A stretch of 42,817 nucleotides of DNA from Candidatus Auribacterota bacterium. GTDB taxonomy: Bacteria > Auribacterota > JAFGBW01 > JAFGJP01. Positions 34,892 to 41,708 of this stretch are shown here, piece after piece. Both the position numbers and the translations under genes were made by a program. The notes beneath the pieces are model-generated. The model saw only the letters and a list, made by a program, of their open reading frames with translations. It did not search any database and was not told the origin of the DNA. Each line of letters begins with the position of its first letter. Position 1 is the stretch's first letter. Location: NCBI GenBank assembly GCA_023144635.1, contig JAGLFH010000039.1, forward strand, positions 1-42,817, given 5' to 3'.

Positions 34892-34923
34892 GTAGGGTCA
34901 CAGCGTGCTGTGTCCGTGTAAAA
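34892..34923 (+). repeat. GTAGGGTCAC hairpin repeat
   Basis: It begins GTAGGGTCACAGC and ends GTGTAAAAG, with arms ACAGC (34900-34904) and GCTGT (34907-34911). It lies 11 bp after the preceding repeat in the same orientation. Confidence 0.6.
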
Positions 34924-35009
34924 GAAGAAAGATAAGGTAGATGTAAAATATTTGTTAATATATTATGGTTTTTATCTTTTGCTTTTTTAATTGAGTCTTG
35001 AGTCTTATT

Positions 35010-36212
35010 TTATTTGCTTTTTACTTTTTCCAGTTTGTCTTTTGTTTTTTGTATTCTTTCTTCAAATTCCGGAGTTTTATATTTATTAAACTGTTGTTCG
35101 GCTGACCAAACAGCTTTCTCAAAAATCTCTATTGCTTTTTCTTTATTATTCATTTTCTCATAAAGATGGGCAAGGTTCATATATGCTGACCAGAACTCAG
35201 GATAAAGCTCTATTGCTTTTTCGAAATCCTTAACAGCTTCATCATATTTCTCCAGTTCCCTTAAAGCTATCCCCCTATTGTTGTATCCCCCTTGTTGGTG
35301 CGGACGAAGCTCTATCTCACGGCTTATGTCAATAACGGCAAATTCATATCTCTTCATCTTTATATATAAATTACCGCGTCTATTAAAATATTCAGGCTTT
35401 TTTGGATTTAGCTTTATAGCATGAGAATAATCTTGAAGAGCTTCAATTTCTCCGTTTATTCCCTGATATGTTATCCCGCGTTTAAAACGAAGAAAATCAT
35501 TTTTAGGGTTGATGTTTATACCTTTTGTATAAGCATCAATTGCCTTTTCAAAATCTTTTTTATGATGATACAAAAAACCGATACGAAGATAAGCTAAACT
35601 TGATTCAGGATTTAATTCTATAGCTTTATTGTAATCTTTCAATGCTTTATCGAATTTTCCAAACACATTATTAGCAAACCCCCTCTCACAATAATAAAGT
35701 GAATTATCCGGATCCATTTGAAGAGCTGTTTCACAATCTTTCATATAAAGCTGAGGACGATCTAATGTACGGAATAATAAAGAACGAAAATGGAAATCCA
35801 TTGCAGTTTTTGGTTGCAAAGAAGAGAATCGATTAAGAGTAGAATCTATTTTTTCTTTAACACCTAATTTTATATATGTACGTGCTAAACAACCCCATGC
35901 AGGAATCGATGAGGAATCATGTTCTATTGACTTTTTCAAAAATTCTATTGCTTCATCATTGTTATCTGTAATAAATCTCATATAACCTGCTAATGCCCAT
36001 GCAAGAGAGTTCTTAGGCTCAATATCTATTATTTTTTTAAATTCTTCTAAAGCACGGCTATAATCACCAAACTCAGTAAGATGCATTCCTTTTTTTAAAA
36101 ACTCTTCTGTATTACTTAATACTTTTTTATTTTCATCCGTTAATTTTTTGGAACATCCAAATGTATTTAATAAACATAACGAAATGATAACAACAAAACT
36201 CCATTTTTTCAT
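35010..36212 (-). CDS. TPR-repeat lipoprotein
   Basis: 400 residues from the ATG at 36212. That start is preferred because AAGGA lies 8 nt ahead and it exposes a lipoprotein leader (MKKWSFVVIISLCLLNTFGC, Cys at 20). The region after about residue 30 is a run of about ten TPR units (for example FDKALKDYNKAIELNPESSLAYL and YDEAVKDFEKAIELYPEF). Such proteins act as scaffolds in envelope assembly or pilus biogenesis. A partner is not evident. The ORF continues upstream to 36269 in frame but without a good start. Confidence 0.85.
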   Translation of the reverse strand: MKKWSFVVIISLCLLNTFGCSKKLTDENKKVLSNTEEFLKKGMHLTEFGDYSRALEEFKKIIDIEPKNSLAWALAGYMRFITDNNDEAIEFLKKSIEHDSSSIPAWGCLARTYIKLGVKEKIDSTLNRFSSLQPKTAMDFHFRSLLFRTLDRPQLYMKDCETALQMDPDNSLYYCERGFANNVFGKFDKALKDYNKAIELNPESSLAYLRIGFLYHHKKDFEKAIDAYTKGININPKNDFLRFKRGITYQGINGEIEALQDYSHAIKLNPKKPEYFNRRGNLYIKMKRYEFAVIDISREIELRPHQQGGYNNRGIALRELEKYDEAVKDFEKAIELYPEFWSAYMNLAHLYEKMNNKEKAIEIFEKAVWSAEQQFNKYKTPEFEERIQKTKDKLEKVKSK

Positions 36213-36279
36213 AAAGCATCCTTTTTTTAAGTTCTCAAGATTATAGTATATAATAGTTTTAAAAAACAATTCTCAAATA

Positions 36280-36311
36280 GTTCGACAGAGTCTACACTGA
36301 GCTTGTCGAAG
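36280..36311. repeat. CTGAGCTTGTCGAAG inverted repeat
   Basis: TTCGACA at 36281-36287 pairs with TGTCGAA at 36304-36310, with CTACACTGAGCTTGTCG between and after. It is the reverse of the word at 29507-29528. Confidence 0.65.
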
Positions 36312-36365
36312 TGCTCACGCTTCTTATATCCAGAGCAAGCCTGAAATGAGTAAATTAGAATATGT

Positions 36366-36653
36366 TTAAATAAAGATACCAAAACCTAACGGTTTCTTTT
36401 CAGGATTAACATAAATATCTAATACCCGCTGTAAAACATGTTTTATTAAAAAAAGCAGTATTCCAATGCCTGCAATACCTATCAAGGGTTCAAAGTAAAA
36501 CACAAGATTTCCTATTCCAAGTTTAACAAGAATTCTCGTTATTAATGAAAAAACCATACCAAGGAAAACTATGCAAGCTAGATATCTCCAGATAAATGCA
36601 AAGCATATTTTAAACGTCATTCCCCATGTAACAATTATTCGTTTCTCATCCAT
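36366..36653 (-). CDS. Small two-helix membrane protein of unknown function
   Basis: 95 residues. Two hydrophobic helices (about 14-40 and 48-70) are followed by a short charged tail (KHVLQRVLDIYVNPEKKPL). The family is unknown to me. The ribosome site is strong (AGAGGAG, 8 nt before the ATG) and TATAAT with TTGCCT lies upstream, so expression is likely. It is a single gene between a repeat and the divergent small gene. Confidence 0.65.
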   Translation of the reverse strand: MDEKRIIVTWGMTFKICFAFIWRYLACIVFLGMVFSLITRILVKLGIGNLVFYFEPLIGIAGIGILLFLIKHVLQRVLDIYVNPEKKPLGFGIFI

Positions 36654-36679
36654 AAGTATTCTCCTCTAAGTTTTTAGTT

Positions 36680-36707
36680 ATTATATCGGATTTGCCACTG
36701 GAGGCAA
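36680..36707 (-). promoter_or_regulatory. Probable promoter for the 95-residue membrane protein
   Basis: On the minus strand TTGCCT (36702-36707) and TATAAT (36680-36685) are 16 nt apart. Four of six -35 bases match. The leader would be about 20 nt. Confidence 0.45.
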
Positions 36708-36785
36708 AGAGGATTTAGCCGCTAAGAACGCGAAGGAAGGAAAGCCAATTCTGCCTTACATCTTATAACAGATAGCAATATAATA

Positions 36786-36794
36786 TGTTATAAT
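36786..36794 (+). promoter_or_regulatory. Extended -10 promoter for the 71-residue gene
   Basis: TGTTATAAT is a perfect TGnTATAAT. Transcription from near 36801 gives a leader of about 18 nt that contains the GGGGGTG ribosome site. No -35 is visible. Confidence 0.55.
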
Positions 36795-36818
36795 TATATT
36801 GCACTCGGGGGTGTTAAT

Positions 36819-37034
36819 ATGGCTATATATCCTGTCATTTTTTCAAGAGAGGTCAAAAGTTATAAACTAAATGTAGAGTCCTTTTTAGAAGCAACCCTGA
36901 AAAGCAAGAAACAGATAAAATCAAAAGATAAGCCTTTTACTGATACATTAGAAATATATAAGGAAACACGTTCAGCCTTAAAAAAAGCCAAAGAAAACCA
37001 AGGCCTTCAAAACAATATGAAGAAAAACTATTAA
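36819..37034 (+). CDS. Small basic protein of unknown function
   Basis: 71 residues, rich in Lys. No signal peptide or membrane helix. The middle is charged and helical (FLEATLKSKKQIKSKDKPF, YKETRSALKKAKENQ). I recognise no family. GGGGGTG ends 6 nt before the ATG and a good extended -10 box lies upstream, so it is probably expressed. It converges on the hemerythrin gene, and both stops lie in one AT-rich hairpin. Confidence 0.6.
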   Translation: MAIYPVIFSREVKSYKLNVESFLEATLKSKKQIKSKDKPFTDTLEIYKETRSALKKAKENQGLQNNMKKNY

Positions 37035-37065
37035 TAATAAATAGTTCCTCTATTTTTATTATTAA
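37031..37065. terminator. AT-rich bidirectional hairpin between convergent genes
   Basis: TTAATAATAAATAG (37031-37044) can pair with CTATTTTTATTATTAA (37050-37065) with two bulged bases. It covers both stop codons of the convergent genes. The low GC makes it weak. Confidence 0.42.
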
Positions 37066-37469
37066 TAAAGACCATTATCATTAAAATGGTTTGAATACTT
37101 CTTATCTGTTCCAAGAATATGATTCTTTAACCAATCTTTAAGAAAATTTAATATGTTTGATGAAAGAATAAAACCGGCAGCATTAAATTGTTTCTGCAAC
37201 TCCATGGCTTTTTGCGTAAAAATTTCGTGTTCTTTATTGTGCTCTTCATAACCTGGAAAGTTAAATTGCTTCATATATTTACGTTCTGTCTCAAAATGGA
37301 TCCTTGCATAATCTATCATGCCATCAATCACTTTTTTGTGAACATCCTTTCCTTTTTCAGCAATAAATGCTTCATAAAGCATGTTTATCATGTCAATAAG
37401 AACTCTGTGTTGTGAATCTATCTCTTTTACATTAACACTAAAATCATCACTCCATTCAATATAAGCCAT
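37062..37469 (-). CDS. Bacteriohemerythrin (oxygen-binding di-iron protein)
   Basis: 135 residues from the ATG at 37469 (MAYIEWSDDFSV), the normal family start. The seven iron ligands are all present: H21, H58, E62, H77, H81, H117 and D122. It reversibly binds oxygen, or senses it, at a di-iron centre. GGAG ends 3-4 nt before this ATG. The upstream ATG at 37499 falls in the T-tract of the terminator of the RRM gene, so it is less likely. There is no fused signalling domain. Confidence 0.9.
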   Translation of the reverse strand: MAYIEWSDDFSVNVKEIDSQHRVLIDMINMLYEAFIAEKGKDVHKKVIDGMIDYARIHFETERKYMKQFNFPGYEEHNKEHEIFTQKAMELQKQFNAAGFILSSNILNFLKDWLKNHILGTDKKYSNHFNDNGLY

Positions 37470-37512
37470 CTTCTCTCCGTTCTTTAAAAAACCTACCATA
37501 AAAACAAAACCA

Positions 37513-37539
37513 CCTGAAAAAGCGATGAACTTCTTCAGG
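37513..37539 (-). terminator. Intrinsic terminator of the RRM gene
   Basis: In the minus-strand RNA CCUGAAGAAG (37530-37539) pairs with CUUUUUCAGG (37513-37522) around a 7-nt loop, with one G-U pair. It is followed by TGGTTTTGTTTTT. It lies about 60 nt after the RRM stop. Confidence 0.68.
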
Positions 37540-37600
37540 CAGTCATGAATGCTTATAAAGCAAAATTTATATTATCATAATTTATGTTGAATATCGATAA

Positions 37601-37975
37601 TCAGTAGCGATTGCCGCCACCCTTTGGTCCTCCACTTCTTCCTCCTCTGCTTCCACCGCCGCCGCCACCATATCCACCACGACTTCCGCCACCGCCGCCG
37701 CCACCATATCCGCCACGACCACCACCACGATCTTCACGAGGGCGAGCTTCATTTACGGTAAGCGGTCTTCCTTTTATTTCTTTACCATTTAGGCCATCTA
37801 TTACAGCCTGACCCTCTGATTTAGATGCCATCTCAACAAATCCAAATCCTTTTGATTTACCAGTATATTTATCTTTAATAAGGGTAACGGATTCTGGTTG
37901 ACCAAATGGTTCTACAGCTAATTTTAAATCTTCTTCAGTAAATTCATACGATAAATTTCCTACATACAGCTTCAT
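37601..37975 (-). CDS. Glycine-rich RNA-binding protein with one RRM domain
   Basis: 124 residues from the second ATG (37975), with AGGAG 5 nt ahead; the first ATG (37978) is only 2 nt from it. The RRM domain (about 1-78) shows RNP2 LYVGNL and RNP1 KGFGFVEM. A Gly/Arg-rich disordered tail (GGYGGGGGGGS pattern) follows. Such proteins occur in cyanobacteria, many candidate phyla and others, and act as RNA chaperones, often under cold stress. Its transcript ends at the hairpin at 37513-37539. The tail is highly GC-rich against an AT-rich genome. Confidence 0.92.
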   Translation of the reverse strand: MKLYVGNLSYEFTEEDLKLAVEPFGQPESVTLIKDKYTGKSKGFGFVEMASKSEGQAVIDGLNGKEIKGRPLTVNEARPREDRGGGRGGYGGGGGGGSRGGYGGGGGGSRGGRSGGPKGGGNRY

Positions 37976-38017
37976 CATGTCTCCTTTTGTAATGAATTAA
38001 TTTTAACTATAAATAAT

Positions 38018-38269
38018 TTAAATAGAATACTTCTCTCTAACTGCTTTGAGTCTATCCTGCATTAATACACTAATTGAATCATCTTTGATTTGGTCAAATA
38101 TATTCTTTAAAACTCTTTTCTCATCATCATCAATTTCTCCGTCTTTTAAGGCAAGACCCAATAAAAAGTTCAATTCACTTTCATCAAGCTTTCCATCATC
38201 AGAAAAAACATTAACAGATGAATATGCCATCTCTAAATAGCTAGAATTTTCTTTTGGCATCTCTACCAT
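38018..38269 (-). CDS. Small acidic protein with TerB/EF-hand-like core
   Basis: 83 residues from the ATG at 38269, with AAAGGAG 8 nt ahead; the TTG at 38287 lacks any ribosome site. The core (DDGKLDESELNFLLGLALKDGEIDDDEKRVL) has paired acidic D-x-[DE]-G-x-[IL]-D-x-x-E motifs like EF-hand calcium sites or TerB domains. It may bind a metal ion. Function unknown. It stands between typA and the RRM gene in the same direction, gap about 40 nt to the RRM gene. Confidence 0.6.
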   Translation of the reverse strand: MVEMPKENSSYLEMAYSSVNVFSDDGKLDESELNFLLGLALKDGEIDDDEKRVLKNIFDQIKDDSISVLMQDRLKAVREKYSI

Positions 38270-38459
38270 TATTCTTCTCCTTTTCAAATTATTTTTGATT
38301 TTATGATACTATTAATAAAAGGATAAGGGTTCCTCATATTTTCTAAATAGACAGGACTTATTCACATATTAATAGTAAGTTAGCATAAGTACTATTTATT
38401 TTCCATGTATTTTTTTTGATTATTAAAAGATCTTATACACTTAAATGCTTATTATTTAT

Positions 38460-40301
38460 CTATCTTCTATCCGGTCTATGGCCGCGACCGACCCTTCTAC
38501 GTTCAACCTCTTTCAGGTGAAGTTTTCTAAGCCGTATAAATTTTGGAGTGATCTCGACAAGTTCATTATCTTCAATAAATTCAAGGGAAAACTCAAGAGT
38601 AATCTCGCGCGGAGGAATAAGTGCGATTGCATCATCAGAGCCTGAGGCACGCATATTGGTAAGTTTTTTTCCTTTAAGTGCATTAACCACAAGATCGTTA
38701 CCTTTATTGTTAACACCTATTATCATACCTTCATAAATCCTGTCACCGGGATTAATAAATATCTCACCCCGAGGCTGTAGATTAAATAGCGAATAGGCAA
38801 CAGCAACACCATCAGATTGAGATATTAGAACACCGCTTCCGCGTGTTGGCATTTCACCCTTAAAAGTCTGGTACTCCAGAAAATTCTGGTACATGATACC
38901 GTTTCCGCGTGTCATCTGTAAAAACTCGCTCCGAAAACCGATCAATGCACGGGAAGCTATGATGAACTCCATTCGGATAGAGCCGAATGATGTTGTATTC
39001 ATGTTTTTCATTTCCGCTTTCCTGATACCTAATGCCTGCATAACATAACCCTGATATTCTTCATTTACTTCAATAACTAACTCTTCTACAGGCTCCAGAG
39101 TCTGCTTTCCCATTTTCTTCAAGATGACCTGCGGGCGGGAAACTTCCATTTCATACCCTTCCCTGCGCATTGTCTCAATAAGAATAGCAAGATGCAGTTC
39201 ACCTCTTCCTGATACTTTGAAGCGCTCTCCATTATCTACTTCTTCTACTTTTATACCCACATTTATCATGGCTTCATGCTCTAACCTCTCTCTGATATGG
39301 CGCGATGTCAGAAACCTGCCCCCGTCTTTTCCGGATAACGGACTAGTGTTATGTGAAAAGTTCATAGATATTGTCGGTTCATCAATTTTTATTGTTGGAA
39401 GACCAGAAGGTTCTTTTACACATGCTAATGTTTCTCCAACTTCTACATCGTCAATACCAGCAATGGAAACTATCTCTCCTGCTGTTGCATCCGTTGCTTC
39501 AATACGGTTAAGTCCTTTATATTTCATTATCTTTGTAACTTTGCTTTTTGATATTTTTCCGTTTCTTTTAACAAGAGCTACCTGTTCACTAACACGAATA
39601 GAGCCGTGAAAGACCCTGCCAATTGCAATGCGCCCCACATAGGAGTCATAGTCAAGCATGGTCACAAGCATCTGAAACGGACGTTCTGGATCAGCTACCG
39701 GAGGAAGTACCCTATGTATGATAGTCTCAAGAAGAGGTTTCATGGAATCTCTCGCATCATCAAGGTCAAGTGTGGCATAGCCGTCTTTTCCTGAAGCATA
39801 TACAATAGGAAAATCCAATTGTTCATCAGTAGCATTGAGCTCACAAAAAAGATCAAAGGTCAAGTCTGCCACTTCATCAGGTCTTGCATGAGGGCGATCA
39901 AGTTTATTAATAACAAGAATTGGTTTAAGATGAAGCTCAAGAGATTTTTTTAAAACAAATTTTGTTTGAGGCATAGGGCCTTCAAATGCATCTACCAAAA
40001 GAAGCACACCATCTACCATTTTAAGAATTCGCTCTACTTCACTTCCAAAATCCGCATGGCCCGGTGTATCTACAAGATTGCACTGTATTCCCTTATACTG
40101 CAAAGAAACATTTTTAGAAAAAATAGTGATGCCCCTTTCTTTTTCAAGAGGGTTGGAATCCATAATAGCGACTTCGCCATCTTTGAAATCATGAGCACCA
40201 GTATATTTTAAAAGCGCATCTACAAGGGTAGTCTTTCCATGGTCAACATGGGCAATAATAGCAAGATTTCTTAAATCTTTTCTTCTTTTCTTATTCGGCA
40301 T
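38460..40301 (-). CDS. typA: Ribosome-associated GTPase TypA/BipA
   Basis: 613 residues, full length. The GTP motifs are AHVDHGKTT (G1), EKERGITI (G2), DTPGHADFG (G3) and NKLDRPHARPD (G4). The later domains follow EF-G style, with RGSGVLISQSDGVAVAYSLFNLQPRG as the typA-specific stretch. BipA binds the ribosome and helps assembly at low temperature and under stress, which fits the nearby RRM gene. AGGATG stands 14 nt before the ATG. A repeat-rich 361-bp spacer lies upstream. Confidence 0.95.
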   Translation of the reverse strand: MPNKKRRKDLRNLAIIAHVDHGKTTLVDALLKYTGAHDFKDGEVAIMDSNPLEKERGITIFSKNVSLQYKGIQCNLVDTPGHADFGSEVERILKMVDGVLLLVDAFEGPMPQTKFVLKKSLELHLKPILVINKLDRPHARPDEVADLTFDLFCELNATDEQLDFPIVYASGKDGYATLDLDDARDSMKPLLETIIHRVLPPVADPERPFQMLVTMLDYDSYVGRIAIGRVFHGSIRVSEQVALVKRNGKISKSKVTKIMKYKGLNRIEATDATAGEIVSIAGIDDVEVGETLACVKEPSGLPTIKIDEPTISMNFSHNTSPLSGKDGGRFLTSRHIRERLEHEAMINVGIKVEEVDNGERFKVSGRGELHLAILIETMRREGYEMEVSRPQVILKKMGKQTLEPVEELVIEVNEEYQGYVMQALGIRKAEMKNMNTTSFGSIRMEFIIASRALIGFRSEFLQMTRGNGIMYQNFLEYQTFKGEMPTRGSGVLISQSDGVAVAYSLFNLQPRGEIFINPGDRIYEGMIIGVNNKGNDLVVNALKGKKLTNMRASGSDDAIALIPPREITLEFSLEFIEDNELVEITPKFIRLRKLHLKEVERRRVGRGHRPDRR

Positions 40302-40420
40302 AATATTTTGTTTTCATCCTATAATAACGTTATATATCATTAAAACCAGTTAGTATATACGAAAACACAGGAAAGTAAATAAAGAAGTTAAAGGGTTCAT
40401 GATGAAAAAAAAAGTAAAAC

Positions 40421-40472
40421 GTGTGTCCTCCCACGGATCTTCGATAGGATACAACGGGCCTGCCTGAACCAT
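40421..40472 (-). repeat. Dispersed ~60-bp repeat, copy 3 (inverted)
   Basis: On the minus strand it reads GGTTCAGGCAGGCCCGT, TATCCTATCGAAGATCCG and GGGAGGACAC, followed by ACGTTTTAC. That tail also precedes the copy at 30581, which suggests repeats chained end to end. Confidence 0.7.
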
Positions 40473-40517
40473 GTAAAAGAAAAAGAGAAGAAACCACAGA
40501 AAAGCACGGGCACAGAG

Positions 40518-40616
40518 AAAAAAAAGGGGGGAAATAAGAGCGATTAATATATTATATATTTTGCTCAGGTACAGCCGAAAATTGCTAAAATTCCTGAGTT
40601 TGGCTTTTATTTCCCC
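40518..40616 (-). terminator. Large nested hairpin ending in a T-tract
   Basis: The outer arms are 14 nt: GGGGAAATAAGAGC at 40528-40541 and GCTTTTATTTCCCC at 40603-40616, with one mismatch on the minus strand. On that strand the second arm is followed by CC and a run of eight T. The 61-nt enclosed region has its own arms CTCAGG (40564-40569) and CCTGAG (40593-40598). It lies 46 nt after the CsgG-like gene, so it fits a terminator, but the size of the loop is unusual and a small RNA is possible. Confidence 0.6.
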
Positions 40617-40662
40617 TGATAATATATTATGTGCTATTTTTTAGACTTTTTCCTGTTTTTTT

Positions 40663-41268
40663 TTATTTTTTTCTGTTTTTTTTGCTTTTTAACTTTTTCA
40701 AAAGCTGCTTTACTGCATCTTTAGAGACCATTTGTGCAGCAGACGTAACATTAGTAAAGTTGATGTTTCTGTTAGCACTGACTGACCATACTACAAGACC
40801 ACTATTTATATCAACCATTCTGGCAGAAAAAGCCGCACATGCTCCCCATATAAGTCCAGTATTGTAATCAGAAAAGTCAGAGACTACTCCCACAACAAGT
40901 GCATCTACGTTAAGCATCTTTCCTATCTCATCAAGAGATTTCTTCTCCAGAATACCTGAAACGCTTAATCCCCTTTCATCAAGAAGACGCTTGACCTGCC
41001 TTCTTTCAACAAAATCATAACGACCAGTATCCATTAACTGTTCCATGAAGATATCTGCCATTATTGCACCGGCATTTCTGGGCCTGTTTGCCTTACCTAA
41101 AGCAATTTCATCCGTCTCTGCACGGTCGAACTCGAAATCCAGTACCGCTACCCGCTTGATACCAGTACCCACACGAGAGACCGAAGCGTTCGAAGTCCTC
41201 ACAACATCAACAGCACAGCCCGATGAAATAAAAACAGTAAATAAAACCAAAAGAAATAAACGTTTCAT
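40663..41268 (-). CDS. CsgG/LpoB-like lipoprotein
   Basis: 201 residues. The lipoprotein leader is MKRLFLLVLFTVFISSGC with the acylated Cys at 18. The mature part has the CsgG-like core: KRVAVLDFEFDRAETD, AGAIMADIFMEQLMDTGRYDFVERRQVKRLLDERGLSVSGILE and VDALVVGVVSDF. This region is shared by curli export proteins and by many outer-membrane lipoproteins of unknown role. No curli subunit gene is nearby. The C-terminus is Lys-rich. GGAG precedes the ATG by 7 nt. Confidence 0.82.
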   Translation of the reverse strand: MKRLFLLVLFTVFISSGCAVDVVRTSNASVSRVGTGIKRVAVLDFEFDRAETDEIALGKANRPRNAGAIMADIFMEQLMDTGRYDFVERRQVKRLLDERGLSVSGILEKKSLDEIGKMLNVDALVVGVVSDFSDYNTGLIWGACAAFSARMVDINSGLVVWSVSANRNINFTNVTSAAQMVSKDAVKQLLKKLKSKKNRKK

Positions 41269-41309
41269 ATTTCACTCCACTTTTTTAACCAGAACAATAT
41301 AAGATAATA

Positions 41310-41606
41310 TCATTTATTCTCTTCTTTTTTGTGTTCTAAGATAAACATCTCATTTTCTGTTATAAGGTAATTACAGCCTTGTGCTTTATTCCTAATCACT
41401 TCATTGGCAATAAAGACTAATATTTCATTTCTTTGATTCTTTTTAAATGGAGTCTTTTCTTCCCACTCTCTTTTGGTTGGAACATTGATCATAGCAACAC
41501 AATTAACCCCACCAAATTCATATTCCATTTCAAAATTCAGGTCATTTTCTTTGTATATGATATTTCCCAATCTACCTCTTGAAACAATCGCTACGTCTCT
41601 TTCCAT
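41310..41606 (-). CDS. Small protein of unknown function
   Basis: 98 residues. No signal peptide or membrane helix; alternating beta-like segments (MEYEFGGVNCVAMINV) and a charged tail (EHKKEENK). AAGGAT lies about 8 nt before the ATG. It precedes the CsgG-like gene by 41 nt in the same direction. I recognise no family. Confidence 0.55.
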   Translation of the reverse strand: MERDVAIVSRGRLGNIIYKENDLNFEMEYEFGGVNCVAMINVPTKREWEEKTPFKKNQRNEILVFIANEVIRNKAQGCNYLITENEMFILEHKKEENK

Positions 41607-41668
41607 TATTTATATCCTTATTATATATGGCTAGTTACTTCATTTAGTTAGAGCTATTTATATGACTC

Positions 41669-41697
41669 TACAATTCCACCTACGGGGTGGAATTGTA
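41669..41697. terminator. Perfect 12-bp hairpin after the S41 gene
   Basis: TACAATTCCACC (41669-41680) and GGTGGAATTGTA (41686-41697) pair perfectly around a 5-nt loop. It lies 11 nt after the S41 stop on the minus strand. There is no strong T-tract, so it may be a weak terminator or a processing site. Confidence 0.55.
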
Positions 41698-41708
41698 ATA
41701 TTTTCCAT

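Larger units (their letters stand above)
34549..35009. other. Repeat-packed spacer upstream of the RND gene
   Basis: No gene. It has slipped text (GGCTATAGGTGATAGGTTC at about 34625), three listed GC-rich repeats, a CCACTAAAACACG word at about 34757 and an AT-rich end. It separates the TPR lipoprotein gene from the RND gene. Confidence 0.7.
40302..40662. other. Spacer upstream of typA with a structured element and repeats
   Basis: No gene. The part next to typA (40302-40380) is AT-rich and could hold the typA promoter, although no convincing one is seen. A repeat lies at 40421-40472, a CCACAGAAAAGCACGGGCACAG word at about 40493, and a nested hairpin at 40518-40616. Confidence 0.6.

Noticed and set aside
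37611-37811. Pro-rich plus-strand frame
   Set aside because: It is the antisense shadow of the glycine-rich tail of the RRM gene.
38460-40301. Plus-strand frames opposite typA (for example 39124-39609)
   Set aside because: They are antisense shadows of a full-length typA with all GTPase motifs.
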